64,000 bases of DNA from Bacteroidales bacterium (GTDB lineage: Bacteria; Bacteroidota; Bacteroidia; Bacteroidales; Paludibacteraceae), in contig JAAYQF010000093.1 in NCBI GenBank assembly GCA_012519425.1, forward strand, positions 1 through 64,000, written 5' to 3'. Made by a program: the position numbers and the translations under genes. Below, in pieces: positions 54,952-62,771 of the stretch; within the stretch, counting starts at the first letter, position 1; each line of letters begins with the position of its first letter. Below the pieces are notes generated by a model. That model was not told the DNA's origin. It ran no database searches and worked only from the letters and a program-made list of their open reading frames with translations.

Positions 54952-56583
54952 TTAATTAATCGCCAGCACAAAAGAAATGTCATTGGGACGAACAAGGTCT
55001 TTGGGTAATTCTACCTGCAAACCATCAGCAGTTCTTTTAAACACTACATTTTCAGTACTTCCGACAAGCGTTACGCTGTTTATTTCTTTTTCATACAAAG
55101 GACTCTCCGAAGACAAGGATTTGATAAGCACTTTTCCGTCTTCAGGCCAGGCCATAACATGGGCAAACAAGGTTTCGTCTTTTGTCATGAAACGTATATC
55201 TTTGGAAGTGTAAGGAGCATTTCTGCCTTCATTAAACCCTTGTGCATTGATAGGATTCGAAGCTTCCGCAACAGGTCCTTCTCCAAACACCTTCCAGGGA
55301 CGTGTGGCATAAATGGTTTCTTTGTTAACATCCATCCAGGCGGTTATTCCTTCAACTACAGCCATTACTTTTTCATCAAGCACTCCACTGCCACGCATGG
55401 GAACACTTAATAACAAGTTGCCATTTTTACTCACGATATCGATAAGCATGTGAATAACCATTTGAGGGGATTTATACCAACCTCTCCGATAATCATTCCT
55501 GTTGTAGTGCCATCCACCTATACAAGTACAGGTTTGCCAGGGTTTTTCCTGAATTTGATCCGGAGCTCCCCTTTCTACATCCCAGACTATGCAATTCTTC
55601 TGTTCATCTGTCAGAACTTTGGCAAACACAACTGCTTCATTTTTTCCATTATTATCTTTGATACTTTTGTTGTAAAAATGGGCAACTGCCTTCAAACCCA
55701 CATCACTAACAGGCCATAGCGGCATACCGGTGTCATCGTAATACACCATGTCAGGATTGTATTTATTCATCATATCGATATTACGATCCAAAAAGTTCTG
55801 GCAATACTCTTCAGACGGTACGGAGGCTCCATTTTCCCAACCCCACTGACTGTGTATTCTGCCTGTATTTTCACTTTCTACGCTTAATGGGTGATTTTGA
55901 GCATACAAATCTTGTGGATCGTATCCTTCCCACCAGGTACCTTTTCCATCCTCTTTGGTCAGATGACCATCGTAAGGAACACCGGCTTTAGGACCATTTT
56001 TATCTGCTCTCTGGGCAGTTTCGTACCAGGTCCACGCGTGTGCAGAATGGATACTGATACCAAAATACAATCCGTTGGCACGTGCAGCTTTTTCCCATTC
56101 TCCCACGATATCTCTTTTGGGCCCCATATTGATGGAGTTCCATTCCTGGTGTTTACTATTCCACAAGTCGAAATTATCGTGGTGATTTCCCAGGGTAAAG
56201 AAATACTTTGCTCCTGCTCTTTTATACAGGCTCATCAATTCTTCAGGATCCCATTCAGCAGCTTTCCAGGCATTGATCACATCCTTAAATCCGAATTCTG
56301 AAGGATGCCCGTATTTTTCAACATGATATCTATACTGCCAGCCACCTTCATCGTACATGTGCCGGGCATACCAGTCCCCGGCTTCCGGCTCACACTGAGG
56401 CCCCCAATGTGCCCAAATACCAAACTTGGCATCTCGGAACCATTCAGGTGCCTCTCCGTATTGTGACAACGATTCCCAGGTGGGCTCGTATTGTCCTTCC
56501 AGCATTTTCTCATGCTTCGCACCGCATGATGCCAGAACAACAGCAACTAATAAAAATAGAGATAATTTGTTTTGTGTCTTCAT
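54952..56583 (-). CDS. Lipoprotein alpha-L-fucosidase (GH29)
   Basis: Protein of 543 residues. A lipobox LASC with Cys20 marks a lipoprotein. The GH29 domain fills the rest, with KFGIWAHWGPQ, FTLGNHHDNFDLW and the likely nucleophile Asp283 in MVYYDDTGMPLW. It is clearly paralogous to the catalytic domain at 51129-54746, but lacks the extra domains and the T9SS tail, so it should act at the outer membrane or in the periplasm. It is the last gene of the fucose operon, 30 bases after fucP, and is followed by a strong terminator. Confidence 0.94.
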   Translation of the reverse strand: MKTQNKLSLFLLVAVVLASCGAKHEKMLEGQYEPTWESLSQYGEAPEWFRDAKFGIWAHWGPQCEPEAGDWYARHMYDEGGWQYRYHVEKYGHPSEFGFKDVINAWKAAEWDPEELMSLYKRAGAKYFFTLGNHHDNFDLWNSKHQEWNSINMGPKRDIVGEWEKAARANGLYFGISIHSAHAWTWYETAQRADKNGPKAGVPYDGHLTKEDGKGTWWEGYDPQDLYAQNHPLSVESENTGRIHSQWGWENGASVPSEEYCQNFLDRNIDMMNKYNPDMVYYDDTGMPLWPVSDVGLKAVAHFYNKSIKDNNGKNEAVVFAKVLTDEQKNCIVWDVERGAPDQIQEKPWQTCTCIGGWHYNRNDYRRGWYKSPQMVIHMLIDIVSKNGNLLLSVPMRGSGVLDEKVMAVVEGITAWMDVNKETIYATRPWKVFGEGPVAEASNPINAQGFNEGRNAPYTSKDIRFMTKDETLFAHVMAWPEDGKVLIKSLSSESPLYEKEINSVTLVGSTENVVFKRTADGLQVELPKDLVRPNDISFVLAIN

Positions 56584-56613
56584 AATGTTTTAAATGAGTT
56601 GTAATTAATAATT

Positions 56614-57912
56614 TTAATTTCTGACTAATTTAGCTTCTTCTGACTTATCAACCACTTTATATCCTTTCCAGCCGTAATGGGCACAGAAAATAAAACAAAC
56701 AAGCGGAACTATGTAGGCGATGTGGTAAAACATCTCGTTGCGATGCATGATGTAAGCAGTCAGTTGTGGAAGACAGGCATTGCCCACGATCGCCATCACT
56801 AAAAAGGCAGAGCCGCTTTTGGTGTTTTCACCTAAATCTTGCAAGGCCAAAGAAAATTGAGTGGGGTACATGATGGACATGAAGAATGACACGGCAAGCA
56901 TGGCGTACAAACCAACCATACCACCAAAAATCATGATCACACCACATAACAATACATTCACAACAGCGTAGACAACCAACATATCTTGCGGTCGGAATTT
57001 AGCCATGAGCAATGTTCCTATCCAGCGGCCGAGAAGGAATGCCAACATATAAAGTCCGAAGAAGGTCGTTGCTATCGATTCTTCCATGCCTACATATACA
57101 CAACAATACACTAAAAATAAACTATTTATTGCAGTTTGTCCCCCATTGTAAAAGAATTGTGCAATGACTCCTTTCCGCAAATGCGGTCGCTTAAGTACTT
57201 TGAAATCGATCAATTTACCTTTTTCTGTATCGCCCTCAAAGTGTTCTCCCTCTTTTATTTTGGGCAACTTTGAGAATGTGATTATAACAGCAACCACCAC
57301 TAAGACTACTGCCAAAATTATATAGGGTACTTTCATTGCATCGGTTTCAAATTGAATGTAACCCTCCCATCCGTTTGGAAAGTCAGCAGGCAACGTTTCA
57401 CGTGTGTAATTATATCCGCTTAAAACCAGTTTGCTCAAGAACATGGCGGCTATAAATGCTCCCAGGCCATTAAAGGATTGTGCCAGGTTCAGTCTCCGGG
57501 AAGCCGTCGCAGGATCTCCCAAAGCTGTAACATAAGGATTGGCAGCTGTTTCCAGGAAGCACATCCCTGTCGCGATGATGAAGAAAATCGTCAAATACGC
57601 CCAGTACGATTTGATGATGGCAGCAGGCAAAAACAAGAATCCTCCGACCGCAGCTATTAACAACCCGAAGATTATTCCGGCCTTGTAACTATAGCGTTTC
57701 ATGAACATGGCAATAGGGATCGGGAAGATAAAGTATGCAAGCCAATATGCCGTTTCAGTGAAAGATGCCTGAAAAGTATTCAATTCGCATGTTTTCATCA
57801 GCTGCCGGATCATGGTCGGAAGTAAATTACTGCTGATAGCCCAAATAAAGAAAAGGCTGAAAATAACGACCAAAGGCAATATATCGGAACGTTTAGTTTG
57901 TTTGTTTTCCAT
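56614..57912 (-). CDS. fucP: L-fucose:H+ symporter FucP
   Basis: Protein of 432 residues, MFS type with 12 membrane segments (LPLVVIFSLFFIWAISSNLL first). Family marks include TETAYWLAYFIFPIPIA and GMCFLETAANPYVTALGDP, as in FHS-family fucose permeases. It is set between the lactonase-type gene and a fucosidase gene, so L-fucose is the expected substrate. Spacing is 62 bases to the preceding gene and 30 to the next. Confidence 0.9.
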   Translation of the reverse strand: MENKQTKRSDILPLVVIFSLFFIWAISSNLLPTMIRQLMKTCELNTFQASFTETAYWLAYFIFPIPIAMFMKRYSYKAGIIFGLLIAAVGGFLFLPAAIIKSYWAYLTIFFIIATGMCFLETAANPYVTALGDPATASRRLNLAQSFNGLGAFIAAMFLSKLVLSGYNYTRETLPADFPNGWEGYIQFETDAMKVPYIILAVVLVVVAVIITFSKLPKIKEGEHFEGDTEKGKLIDFKVLKRPHLRKGVIAQFFYNGGQTAINSLFLVYCCVYVGMEESIATTFFGLYMLAFLLGRWIGTLLMAKFRPQDMLVVYAVVNVLLCGVIMIFGGMVGLYAMLAVSFFMSIMYPTQFSLALQDLGENTKSGSAFLVMAIVGNACLPQLTAYIMHRNEMFYHIAYIVPLVCFIFCAHYGWKGYKVVDKSEEAKLVRN

Positions 57913-57974
57913 GAAATATATTTTTATTGGGTTTGAAAAATTGTTTGTGTAATATTTGGAGATAGAAATATGGT

Positions 57975-58898
57975 TTACTCCACCATATTTTTAATGTAGG
58001 GCAACTGCTTTAGTTGTTTAAACTTATAAAAATCTGCAGCATTTTTACCCAAAAATAATGATTTTTCTTCCTGTGAAAGCAGATTGGATTTTACAATGAA
58101 GTCGTAAGACATGCGATAGGTGATTGCCGTCATGGTTCTGGGGTAATCCGAACCCCACATAAGTTTTTCAATACCTGCAAGTTCAACGGCTTCTTTGATT
58201 GCCCAAACGGCTCCTGTGAAAGGATAAAACTCATCGTTAAACAACCAGGTAATACCTCCTGATTCAATCATCACATTTTTATTTCGGGCAAGTTTGATCT
58301 GTTCCTGCCAATCTTTTCGGGTAACCATCCCAAAGTGCCCGATTGCAATTTTCAGTTTTGGAAATTCAGCAATGATCTCATTCATTTCACCTACTTGTTC
58401 AGCACCATCAGCCAGATCAATGGATAAAATAATATTGTGTTTTTCCATCAGGTTAAAGACTTTCATCATCTCATCATTGGTGAGATAAATTTTCGTATCA
58501 TCGGTTACCAGGCGGTTTGCCGGAATCTTAATCGCACGAAATCCTTGTTTTACCAGCTCTTCTGCATGGGAATAATACCCCGGCTGACGAGCATCAAACA
58601 TCCCGCAACAAAAAAGACGATCGGGATATTTTTGCTGCACCCCCGTCAGATATTGATTTTGTAATCCGTCAATATATTCTTGCGTAATAACGGCTGCTGA
58701 AACTTGTGCATAATCCATGTTTGAAATCAGTATTTCAGCAGTATTTTTTCCATCCAATATATAGGGAGGCATCATCTGACGAACTTCACCCATAAATTCG
58801 GACCTGCCGTTTTCAAGGGTTTTAATTTTCTTTCCTTCAACTTCCGTATTTTGACGAAGCCAAAGGTGTGCATGAGCATCAATAATAGGAAAAAACAT
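57975..58898 (-). CDS. Amidohydrolase-2 family protein, probable L-fucono-lactonase
   Basis: Protein of 307 residues, a TIM barrel of the COG3618/PF04909 group. Metal- or substrate-binding residues are Asp7, His9 and His11 (IIDAHAHLW), His188 (GHFG) and Asp251 (GSDYPR). Related enzymes open sugar lactones such as L-fucono-1,4- or 1,5-lactone. Context supports this: it lies between an aldose-oxidising aldo/keto reductase and FucP. It could instead be a decarboxylase- or hydrolase-type relative. The start is three bases after the alcohol dehydrogenase stop codon, so the two are tightly coupled. Confidence 0.82.
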   Translation of the reverse strand: MFFPIIDAHAHLWLRQNTEVEGKKIKTLENGRSEFMGEVRQMMPPYILDGKNTAEILISNMDYAQVSAAVITQEYIDGLQNQYLTGVQQKYPDRLFCCGMFDARQPGYYSHAEELVKQGFRAIKIPANRLVTDDTKIYLTNDEMMKVFNLMEKHNIILSIDLADGAEQVGEMNEIIAEFPKLKIAIGHFGMVTRKDWQEQIKLARNKNVMIESGGITWLFNDEFYPFTGAVWAIKEAVELAGIEKLMWGSDYPRTMTAITYRMSYDFIVKSNLLSQEEKSLFLGKNAADFYKFKQLKQLPYIKNMVE

Positions 58899-58901
58899 GG
58901 T

Positions 58902-59915
58902 CTAAAACTTTATCAAAATTCTAAAAACTTCACCCGGATTTGCAGCCCAGTTTTCCAAAGCTGTTTGTGCTTCTTCGGGACTATAAACGGCTGTTATTAA
59001 TTCGTCCACCGGACAAGCGCCGCGTTTCATGTACTTCACAACAGCTTTAAAATCATTCGGCATCGCATTCCGTGAGCCGCGAATATCCAACTCTTTCTTT
59101 ACAAAAAATTGGGTATCAAACGGGATCTTCTCCTTGGCATAGCCAATATAAACGACCCGCCCTGTATAAGAAACCTCAGAGATGGCTGACAGATAAGATT
59201 CCGGACGACCTACTGCCTCTATGACAACATTTGCTCCTCTGCCTCCCGTGATCTCTGAGACACGATTGCTGAGGCTCTCGGCAGATGAGTTGATAACGTG
59301 TTTAGCTCCCAAACGTTTTGCCAGAGACAATTTATTATCATCAATATCTACTGCTATGACTTGCGCTCCACGAAGGGCAGCACGCACAATTGCACCAACT
59401 CCGATCATGCCGCAACCGATAACCATTACTGTGTCTTCGTCCGTAACTTCGGCTCGACTTACGGCGTGAAAGCCCACACTCATAGGCTCTACCAACGCAA
59501 ATTCCCGAACCGAAAGAGAGTCATCTGCAATTACTTTTTCCCACGGAACCAAAATAAATTCAGACATTGCCCCATCACGTTGTACGCCGAATGTCTGATT
59601 AAATTCACAGGCATTGGTACGTCTGTTCAGGCAAGCCTCACAGTGTCCGCAACTCGTATAGGGATTTACGGTTGCATGCATCCCGGGCTTTAAATCCGGC
59701 ACATCTTCCGCAACTTCCTCGACAATCGCTCCTATCTCGTGGCCCGGCACAATCGGCAATTTAACCAATGGATTCAAACCTCGAAATGTATTCAAATCGG
59801 AGCCGCAAAAGCCTACATAAGCTATTTTCAACAAGACATGACCCGGCTTGAGTTCAGGTTTGGGAATCTCAACCAACCGAACCTTGCCGGGATCTGTAAT
59901 TTGTATTGCTTTCAT
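58902..59915 (-). CDS. Zinc-dependent alcohol/polyol dehydrogenase (MDR family)
   Basis: Protein of 337 residues. Catalytic zinc ligands are Cys37, His59-Glu60 (GHE) and Glu143. The structural zinc is held by Cys89, Cys92, Cys95 and Cys103. The NAD(H) Rossmann motif is GCGMIGVGA (167-175). It oxidises a secondary alcohol of a sugar or sugar acid. In this operon it may act on a 2-keto-3-deoxy-fuconate-like intermediate or on L-fucose-derived polyols (inference). It lies seven bases after the aldo/keto reductase and three bases before the amidohydrolase. Confidence 0.88.
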   Translation of the reverse strand: MKAIQITDPGKVRLVEIPKPELKPGHVLLKIAYVGFCGSDLNTFRGLNPLVKLPIVPGHEIGAIVEEVAEDVPDLKPGMHATVNPYTSCGHCEACLNRRTNACEFNQTFGVQRDGAMSEFILVPWEKVIADDSLSVREFALVEPMSVGFHAVSRAEVTDEDTVMVIGCGMIGVGAIVRAALRGAQVIAVDIDDNKLSLAKRLGAKHVINSSAESLSNRVSEITGGRGANVVIEAVGRPESYLSAISEVSYTGRVVYIGYAKEKIPFDTQFFVKKELDIRGSRNAMPNDFKAVVKYMKRGACPVDELITAVYSPEEAQTALENWAANPGEVFRILIKF

Positions 59916-59922
59916 TTAAATA

Positions 59923-60855
59923 TTAACTGTTTACCCAGGTATCCCGATAACCGGGTTCAAATATTTTTTGAACTTCCCGCAATAAATCCGGATCAAGGGG
60001 AGTCCTGGCATACCGAATCGATTTCAATACATTTTCCGAATTGGTAGTGCTGAACAAGGTCGTTGTAATGCGAGGATTGGAAACCGCAAACGATACTGCC
60101 AATTCTTCAATAGATTTCCCTTTCGACCTGCAAAAATCTGCCGCTTTCTTAGCCAAACGCAGCAATGCCGCAGGTGCAGGATGCCAATCAGGCGCACCAC
60201 GCTCAGTAAGCAAACCCATTGAATAAGGAGAAGCGTTAATGACTCCGACTCCCTTAGATTCAAAATAATCTAAATAATCAACTAAAGAATCATCATTTAA
60301 AGTATGATGGCAAAATGAAAGAACAGTCTCCACCATTCCTGCGGGAACATGATCAATTACGTATTTGAAATGACGTAAATTCAAATTGGTAATGCCTACG
60401 TGTCTCACAACTCCCTCACGCTTCAAATCTGCCAGGGCAGGAAGAGTTTCTTTACAAACTTGCTCCAGATCGGCAAACTCAATATCGTGAACTTGAATCA
60501 AATCGATGTAATCCACATGCAGGCGTTCCATGCTTTCATACACACTTTCCCTGGCTTTCTTAGCAGAATAGTCCCAATGATTCTTGTCATCTTTACCATA
60601 ACGCCCTACTTTAGTGGCAAGGTAATAACGGTTTCTATCGACATTCTTCAAGGCTTTACCCAATACAAATTCTGCCTTCAAATAACCGTAGTAGGGGGAA
60701 ACGTCAATAAAATTGATCCCGTTGTCCAGAGCCGTATAAACGGCCTCAATCCCACTACTTTCTTTTAATGAATGAAAAACACCGCCTAATGAAGACGCTC
60801 CAAAACTTATTTCGGAGATTTTCATACCTGTTTTCCCTAATTCTTTGTATTTCAT
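59923..60855 (-). CDS. Aldo/keto reductase, probable L-fucose dehydrogenase
   Basis: Protein of 310 residues, an AKR-type TIM barrel. Catalytic Asp51, Tyr56 and Lys82 are present, and a His (LIQVHDIEF) completes the tetrad. The family includes D-threo-aldose (L-fucose) dehydrogenase, which makes the lactone from L-fucopyranose. It is the first gene of the operon behind the AraC-type regulator, with a TACCTTTG -7 box at 60998-61005 and two phased half-sites upstream. Confidence 0.86.
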   Translation of the reverse strand: MKYKELGKTGMKISEISFGASSLGGVFHSLKESSGIEAVYTALDNGINFIDVSPYYGYLKAEFVLGKALKNVDRNRYYLATKVGRYGKDDKNHWDYSAKKARESVYESMERLHVDYIDLIQVHDIEFADLEQVCKETLPALADLKREGVVRHVGITNLNLRHFKYVIDHVPAGMVETVLSFCHHTLNDDSLVDYLDYFESKGVGVINASPYSMGLLTERGAPDWHPAPAALLRLAKKAADFCRSKGKSIEELAVSFAVSNPRITTTLFSTTNSENVLKSIRYARTPLDPDLLREVQKIFEPGYRDTWVNS

Positions 60856-60997
60856 ACTATTATAATTTATTTTTTTAATTTTCGCAAGAACTCCTGATAT
60901 ACCTGTTTATCATTTATTTCGTCCGGGACAAGAAGCGAATGGCTAAATCAAATCGTGTTCATTTCATGACAATTACGTTTGGCAATCAGTATGATGA

Positions 60998-61005
60998 CAA
61001 AGGTA
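60998..61005 (-). promoter_or_regulatory. -7 box of the fucose operon
   Basis: Minus strand TACCTTTG (plus CAAAGGTA), about 143 bases before the reductase ATG. No -33 TTTG at normal spacing, consistent with activator dependence. Confidence 0.6.
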
Positions 61006-61028
61006 GTTGCTATATCAGGAAGTGTCTT

Positions 61029-61067
61029 GAAAATTTTCGACTTAGACTTGCACAATACCGACTTTTT
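61029..61067 (-). promoter_or_regulatory. Putative AraC-type operator, fucose operon
   Basis: TCGA at 61037-61040 and CCGA at 61058-61061 are exactly 21 apart. The near one is 32 bases from the -7 box. In gene direction the far unit reads AAGTCGGTATTGTG, close to the TTTGTCGATATTGTT unit before the T9SS fucosidase; the near unit is weaker (TAAGTCGAAAATTTT). Confidence 0.5.
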
Positions 61068-61083
61068 TAGTAGTGCATGTCTT

Positions 61084-61944
61084 TTATCGACTGTGAATAT
61101 TTATTTCATTGCAATATTGTTTCGGCGTTTTCCCCGTTATTTTCTTGAACAAACGGTTGAAATAGGAGATATTCTCAAAAGAAAGGCTGTACGCAACTTC
61201 TTTGATCGACTCACTTTTTAAACTGAGTAGCAATTGAGCGTGCTCTATTTTTTTCTGGTTGATATATTGAATGGGTGTACAATTCATTTCTTTCTTGAAA
61301 AGCCGGATATAGTGATCGCTGCTCAGGAAAGACATTTTTGACAATTCATCAATAGACAAAGGTAAATGAATGTTTCTGCGTATATACAGCAAACTTTTCG
61401 CAATCCGATGATCCTTGACATCAAATTTCGGCTTTGCTTTTTCTAAAAATTTAGAAAACAAACAGAACAGAATTCCCTTTGTTCGCAAAGCAACATAAGT
61501 TGACTGATGCGTGTTCGCTGCAATATTTTTCAACAAAGTAGCTGAATTGTCATAGAATTCCGGGTCATAGTGTTTTAGTTCCCTGCGCGGATTGAGCTCC
61601 AACAATTTTTCCACAAGCAGATAATCCAATTCCGAAGCATCCACTTCAAAGGGAAAAGTATATTGTTCAGTTATGTTGGTCTCCGGTGTTTCATAGACAT
61701 GAATATAGTTCAGTTTGAAAAGTCCGGTGCATTTGTATGTATGGGGAGTAAAGGCAGGAATTATGTACAGATGATTGGGTGTCAGTTCAAAAAAACCCTC
61801 CGGAAAAAAGATGCCCGCTTCCCCCTCTGTCACCAAATAAATCCGGGTAAAAGGACTGCTGACATTCTCATAATTCCAGTCGGCATAATGATGGGCCTTC
61901 CCAACATTCAATAGTGCAAAATCGATTTTGGAGGAACCTTTCAT
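61084..61944 (-). CDS. AraC-family transcriptional regulator, probable fucose regulator
   Basis: Protein of 286 residues. The N-terminal cupin sensor domain (about 15-150; IFFPEGFFELTPNHLYIIP) is followed by a C-terminal double helix-turn-helix (about 185-286) with SIDELSKMSFLSSDHYIRLF and SIKEVAYSLSFENISYFNRL. It is the first gene of the fucose locus on the minus strand and lies 228 bases before the reductase. Direct repeats 20-21 bases apart in front of four nearby promoters fit the way AraC-family dimers bind. A minus-strand TATATTTG box lies at 62053-62060. Confidence 0.9.
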   Translation of the reverse strand: MKGSSKIDFALLNVGKAHHYADWNYENVSSPFTRIYLVTEGEAGIFFPEGFFELTPNHLYIIPAFTPHTYKCTGLFKLNYIHVYETPETNITEQYTFPFEVDASELDYLLVEKLLELNPRRELKHYDPEFYDNSATLLKNIAANTHQSTYVALRTKGILFCLFSKFLEKAKPKFDVKDHRIAKSLLYIRRNIHLPLSIDELSKMSFLSSDHYIRLFKKEMNCTPIQYINQKKIEHAQLLLSLKSESIKEVAYSLSFENISYFNRLFKKITGKTPKQYCNEINIHSR

Positions 61945-62052
61945 GGAATTGTAATTTATTTTTAAACTGCCACATGGAACTCTTGATGGCCTGATTTAAA
62001 TTTCTCTTGCTAAATAGAACGTGCACACAGACATCATCACAGTTTTATAATG

Positions 62053-62060
62053 CAAATATA
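62053..62060 (-). promoter_or_regulatory. Putative -7 box of the AraC-type regulator gene
   Basis: Minus strand TATATTTG (plus CAAATATA), giving a leader of about 100 bases. No convincing -33 box. Confidence 0.4.
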
Positions 62061-62130
62061 TGCAAATCTGTTGCATAATAATCACTTTTTTTTGAAAAAT
62101 CACATACGAATTCTTGCAGTAAAATTATTG

Positions 62131-62167
62131 AACAATCTGAAAAGTAACAAACAATATCGATTTTGTA
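62131..62167 (+). promoter_or_regulatory. Putative AraC-type operator, mutarotase gene
   Basis: AACAATATCGATTTTGT with TCGA at 62157-62160, which is 33 bases from the -7 box at 62193-62200. A weak second unit (AACAATCTGA) lies 20 bases upstream. The near unit matches the gene-direction pattern TCGRTWTTGT and is itself partly palindromic. Confidence 0.5.
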
Positions 62168-62192
62168 CATAAAAAAAACGGTATTATTCAAT

Positions 62193-62200
62193 TACCTTTG
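62193..62200 (+). promoter_or_regulatory. -7 box of the mutarotase gene
   Basis: TACCTTTG, 28 bases before ATG 62229. The nearest TTTG (62162-62165) is 27 bases upstream, too far for a standard -33 box. Confidence 0.55.
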
Positions 62201-62228
62201 TCTCTGACAAAAAATAACAATTATCAGT

Positions 62229-62630
62229 ATGAACAAATTTTGTGAAGGAAAAAAGACGGGTTACAGGCAAAACAAATATAACTTTGAAACTAAAAGGTAT
62301 TGCCAGACTTTAGAACTAAAAGAAGATCAAGAACTTATTCGTCAGTATTTGCAATGCCACAGCAAAGAAGATGCTTGGCCCGAGATAAGGGAGGGAATCC
62401 GGTCTGTAGGAATTCTTGAGATGGAAATCTATGTTCACGAAAATAAACTTTTTATGATAGTTGAAACCCCTCTGGATTTTGAATGGGAAGAAGCGTTCGC
62501 CCGATTGGCTAAGTTACCCAGACAAGAAGAATGGGAAGAATACGTTGCTCGTTTCCAAAAGAGTGCTCCAAATGCGACTTCGGCAGAAAAGTGGCAATTG
62601 ATGGAGCGTTTCTCTTATATTTACGAGTAA
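62229..62630 (+). CDS. L-fucose/L-rhamnose mutarotase family protein
   Basis: Protein of 133 residues of the DUF718 (RhaM-like) ferredoxin-fold family. After an N-terminal tail (KTGYRQNKYNFETKRY) come LELKEDQELIRQYLQCH, AWPEIREGIRSVGILEMEIY and a C-terminal WQLMERFSYIY segment. These enzymes interconvert alpha and beta anomers of 6-deoxy-L-sugars. Beside fucose genes, L-fucose is the likely substrate. It is divergent from the AraC-type gene, with its own promoter and one operator-like site. A weak terminator (62707-62742) follows. Confidence 0.87.
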   Translation: MNKFCEGKKTGYRQNKYNFETKRYCQTLELKEDQELIRQYLQCHSKEDAWPEIREGIRSVGILEMEIYVHENKLFMIVETPLDFEWEEAFARLAKLPRQEEWEEYVARFQKSAPNATSAEKWQLMERFSYIYE

Positions 62631-62634
62631 TATA

Positions 62635-62700
62635 GCGGTATCTCATAAGCGCCCAACTGCTGCACTTCGTGAATATTTGTTTTGAGGCAGTCTCAAACCG
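62635..62700. repeat. Degenerate dispersed repeat (GGTATCTCATA type)
   Basis: CGGTATCTCATAAGCGCCC, then AACTGCTGC and TTTTGAGGCAGTCTCAAA. Related to 511-560 over most of its length. Confidence 0.55.
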
Positions 62701-62706
62701 GTATGG

Positions 62707-62742
62707 TGCACAAAAAGCCGCAGGGTTGTGTGCATCGTTTTT
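62707..62742 (+). terminator. Probable terminator after the mutarotase gene
   Basis: TGCACA (62707-62712) / TGTGCA (62729-62734), then TCGTTTTTA. The loop begins AAAAAGCCG, like the tmRNA terminator loop, so it may belong to the same hairpin family. Confidence 0.5.
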
Positions 62743-62771
62743 AGAAATTTAAAACATAAATTACATGTCGT

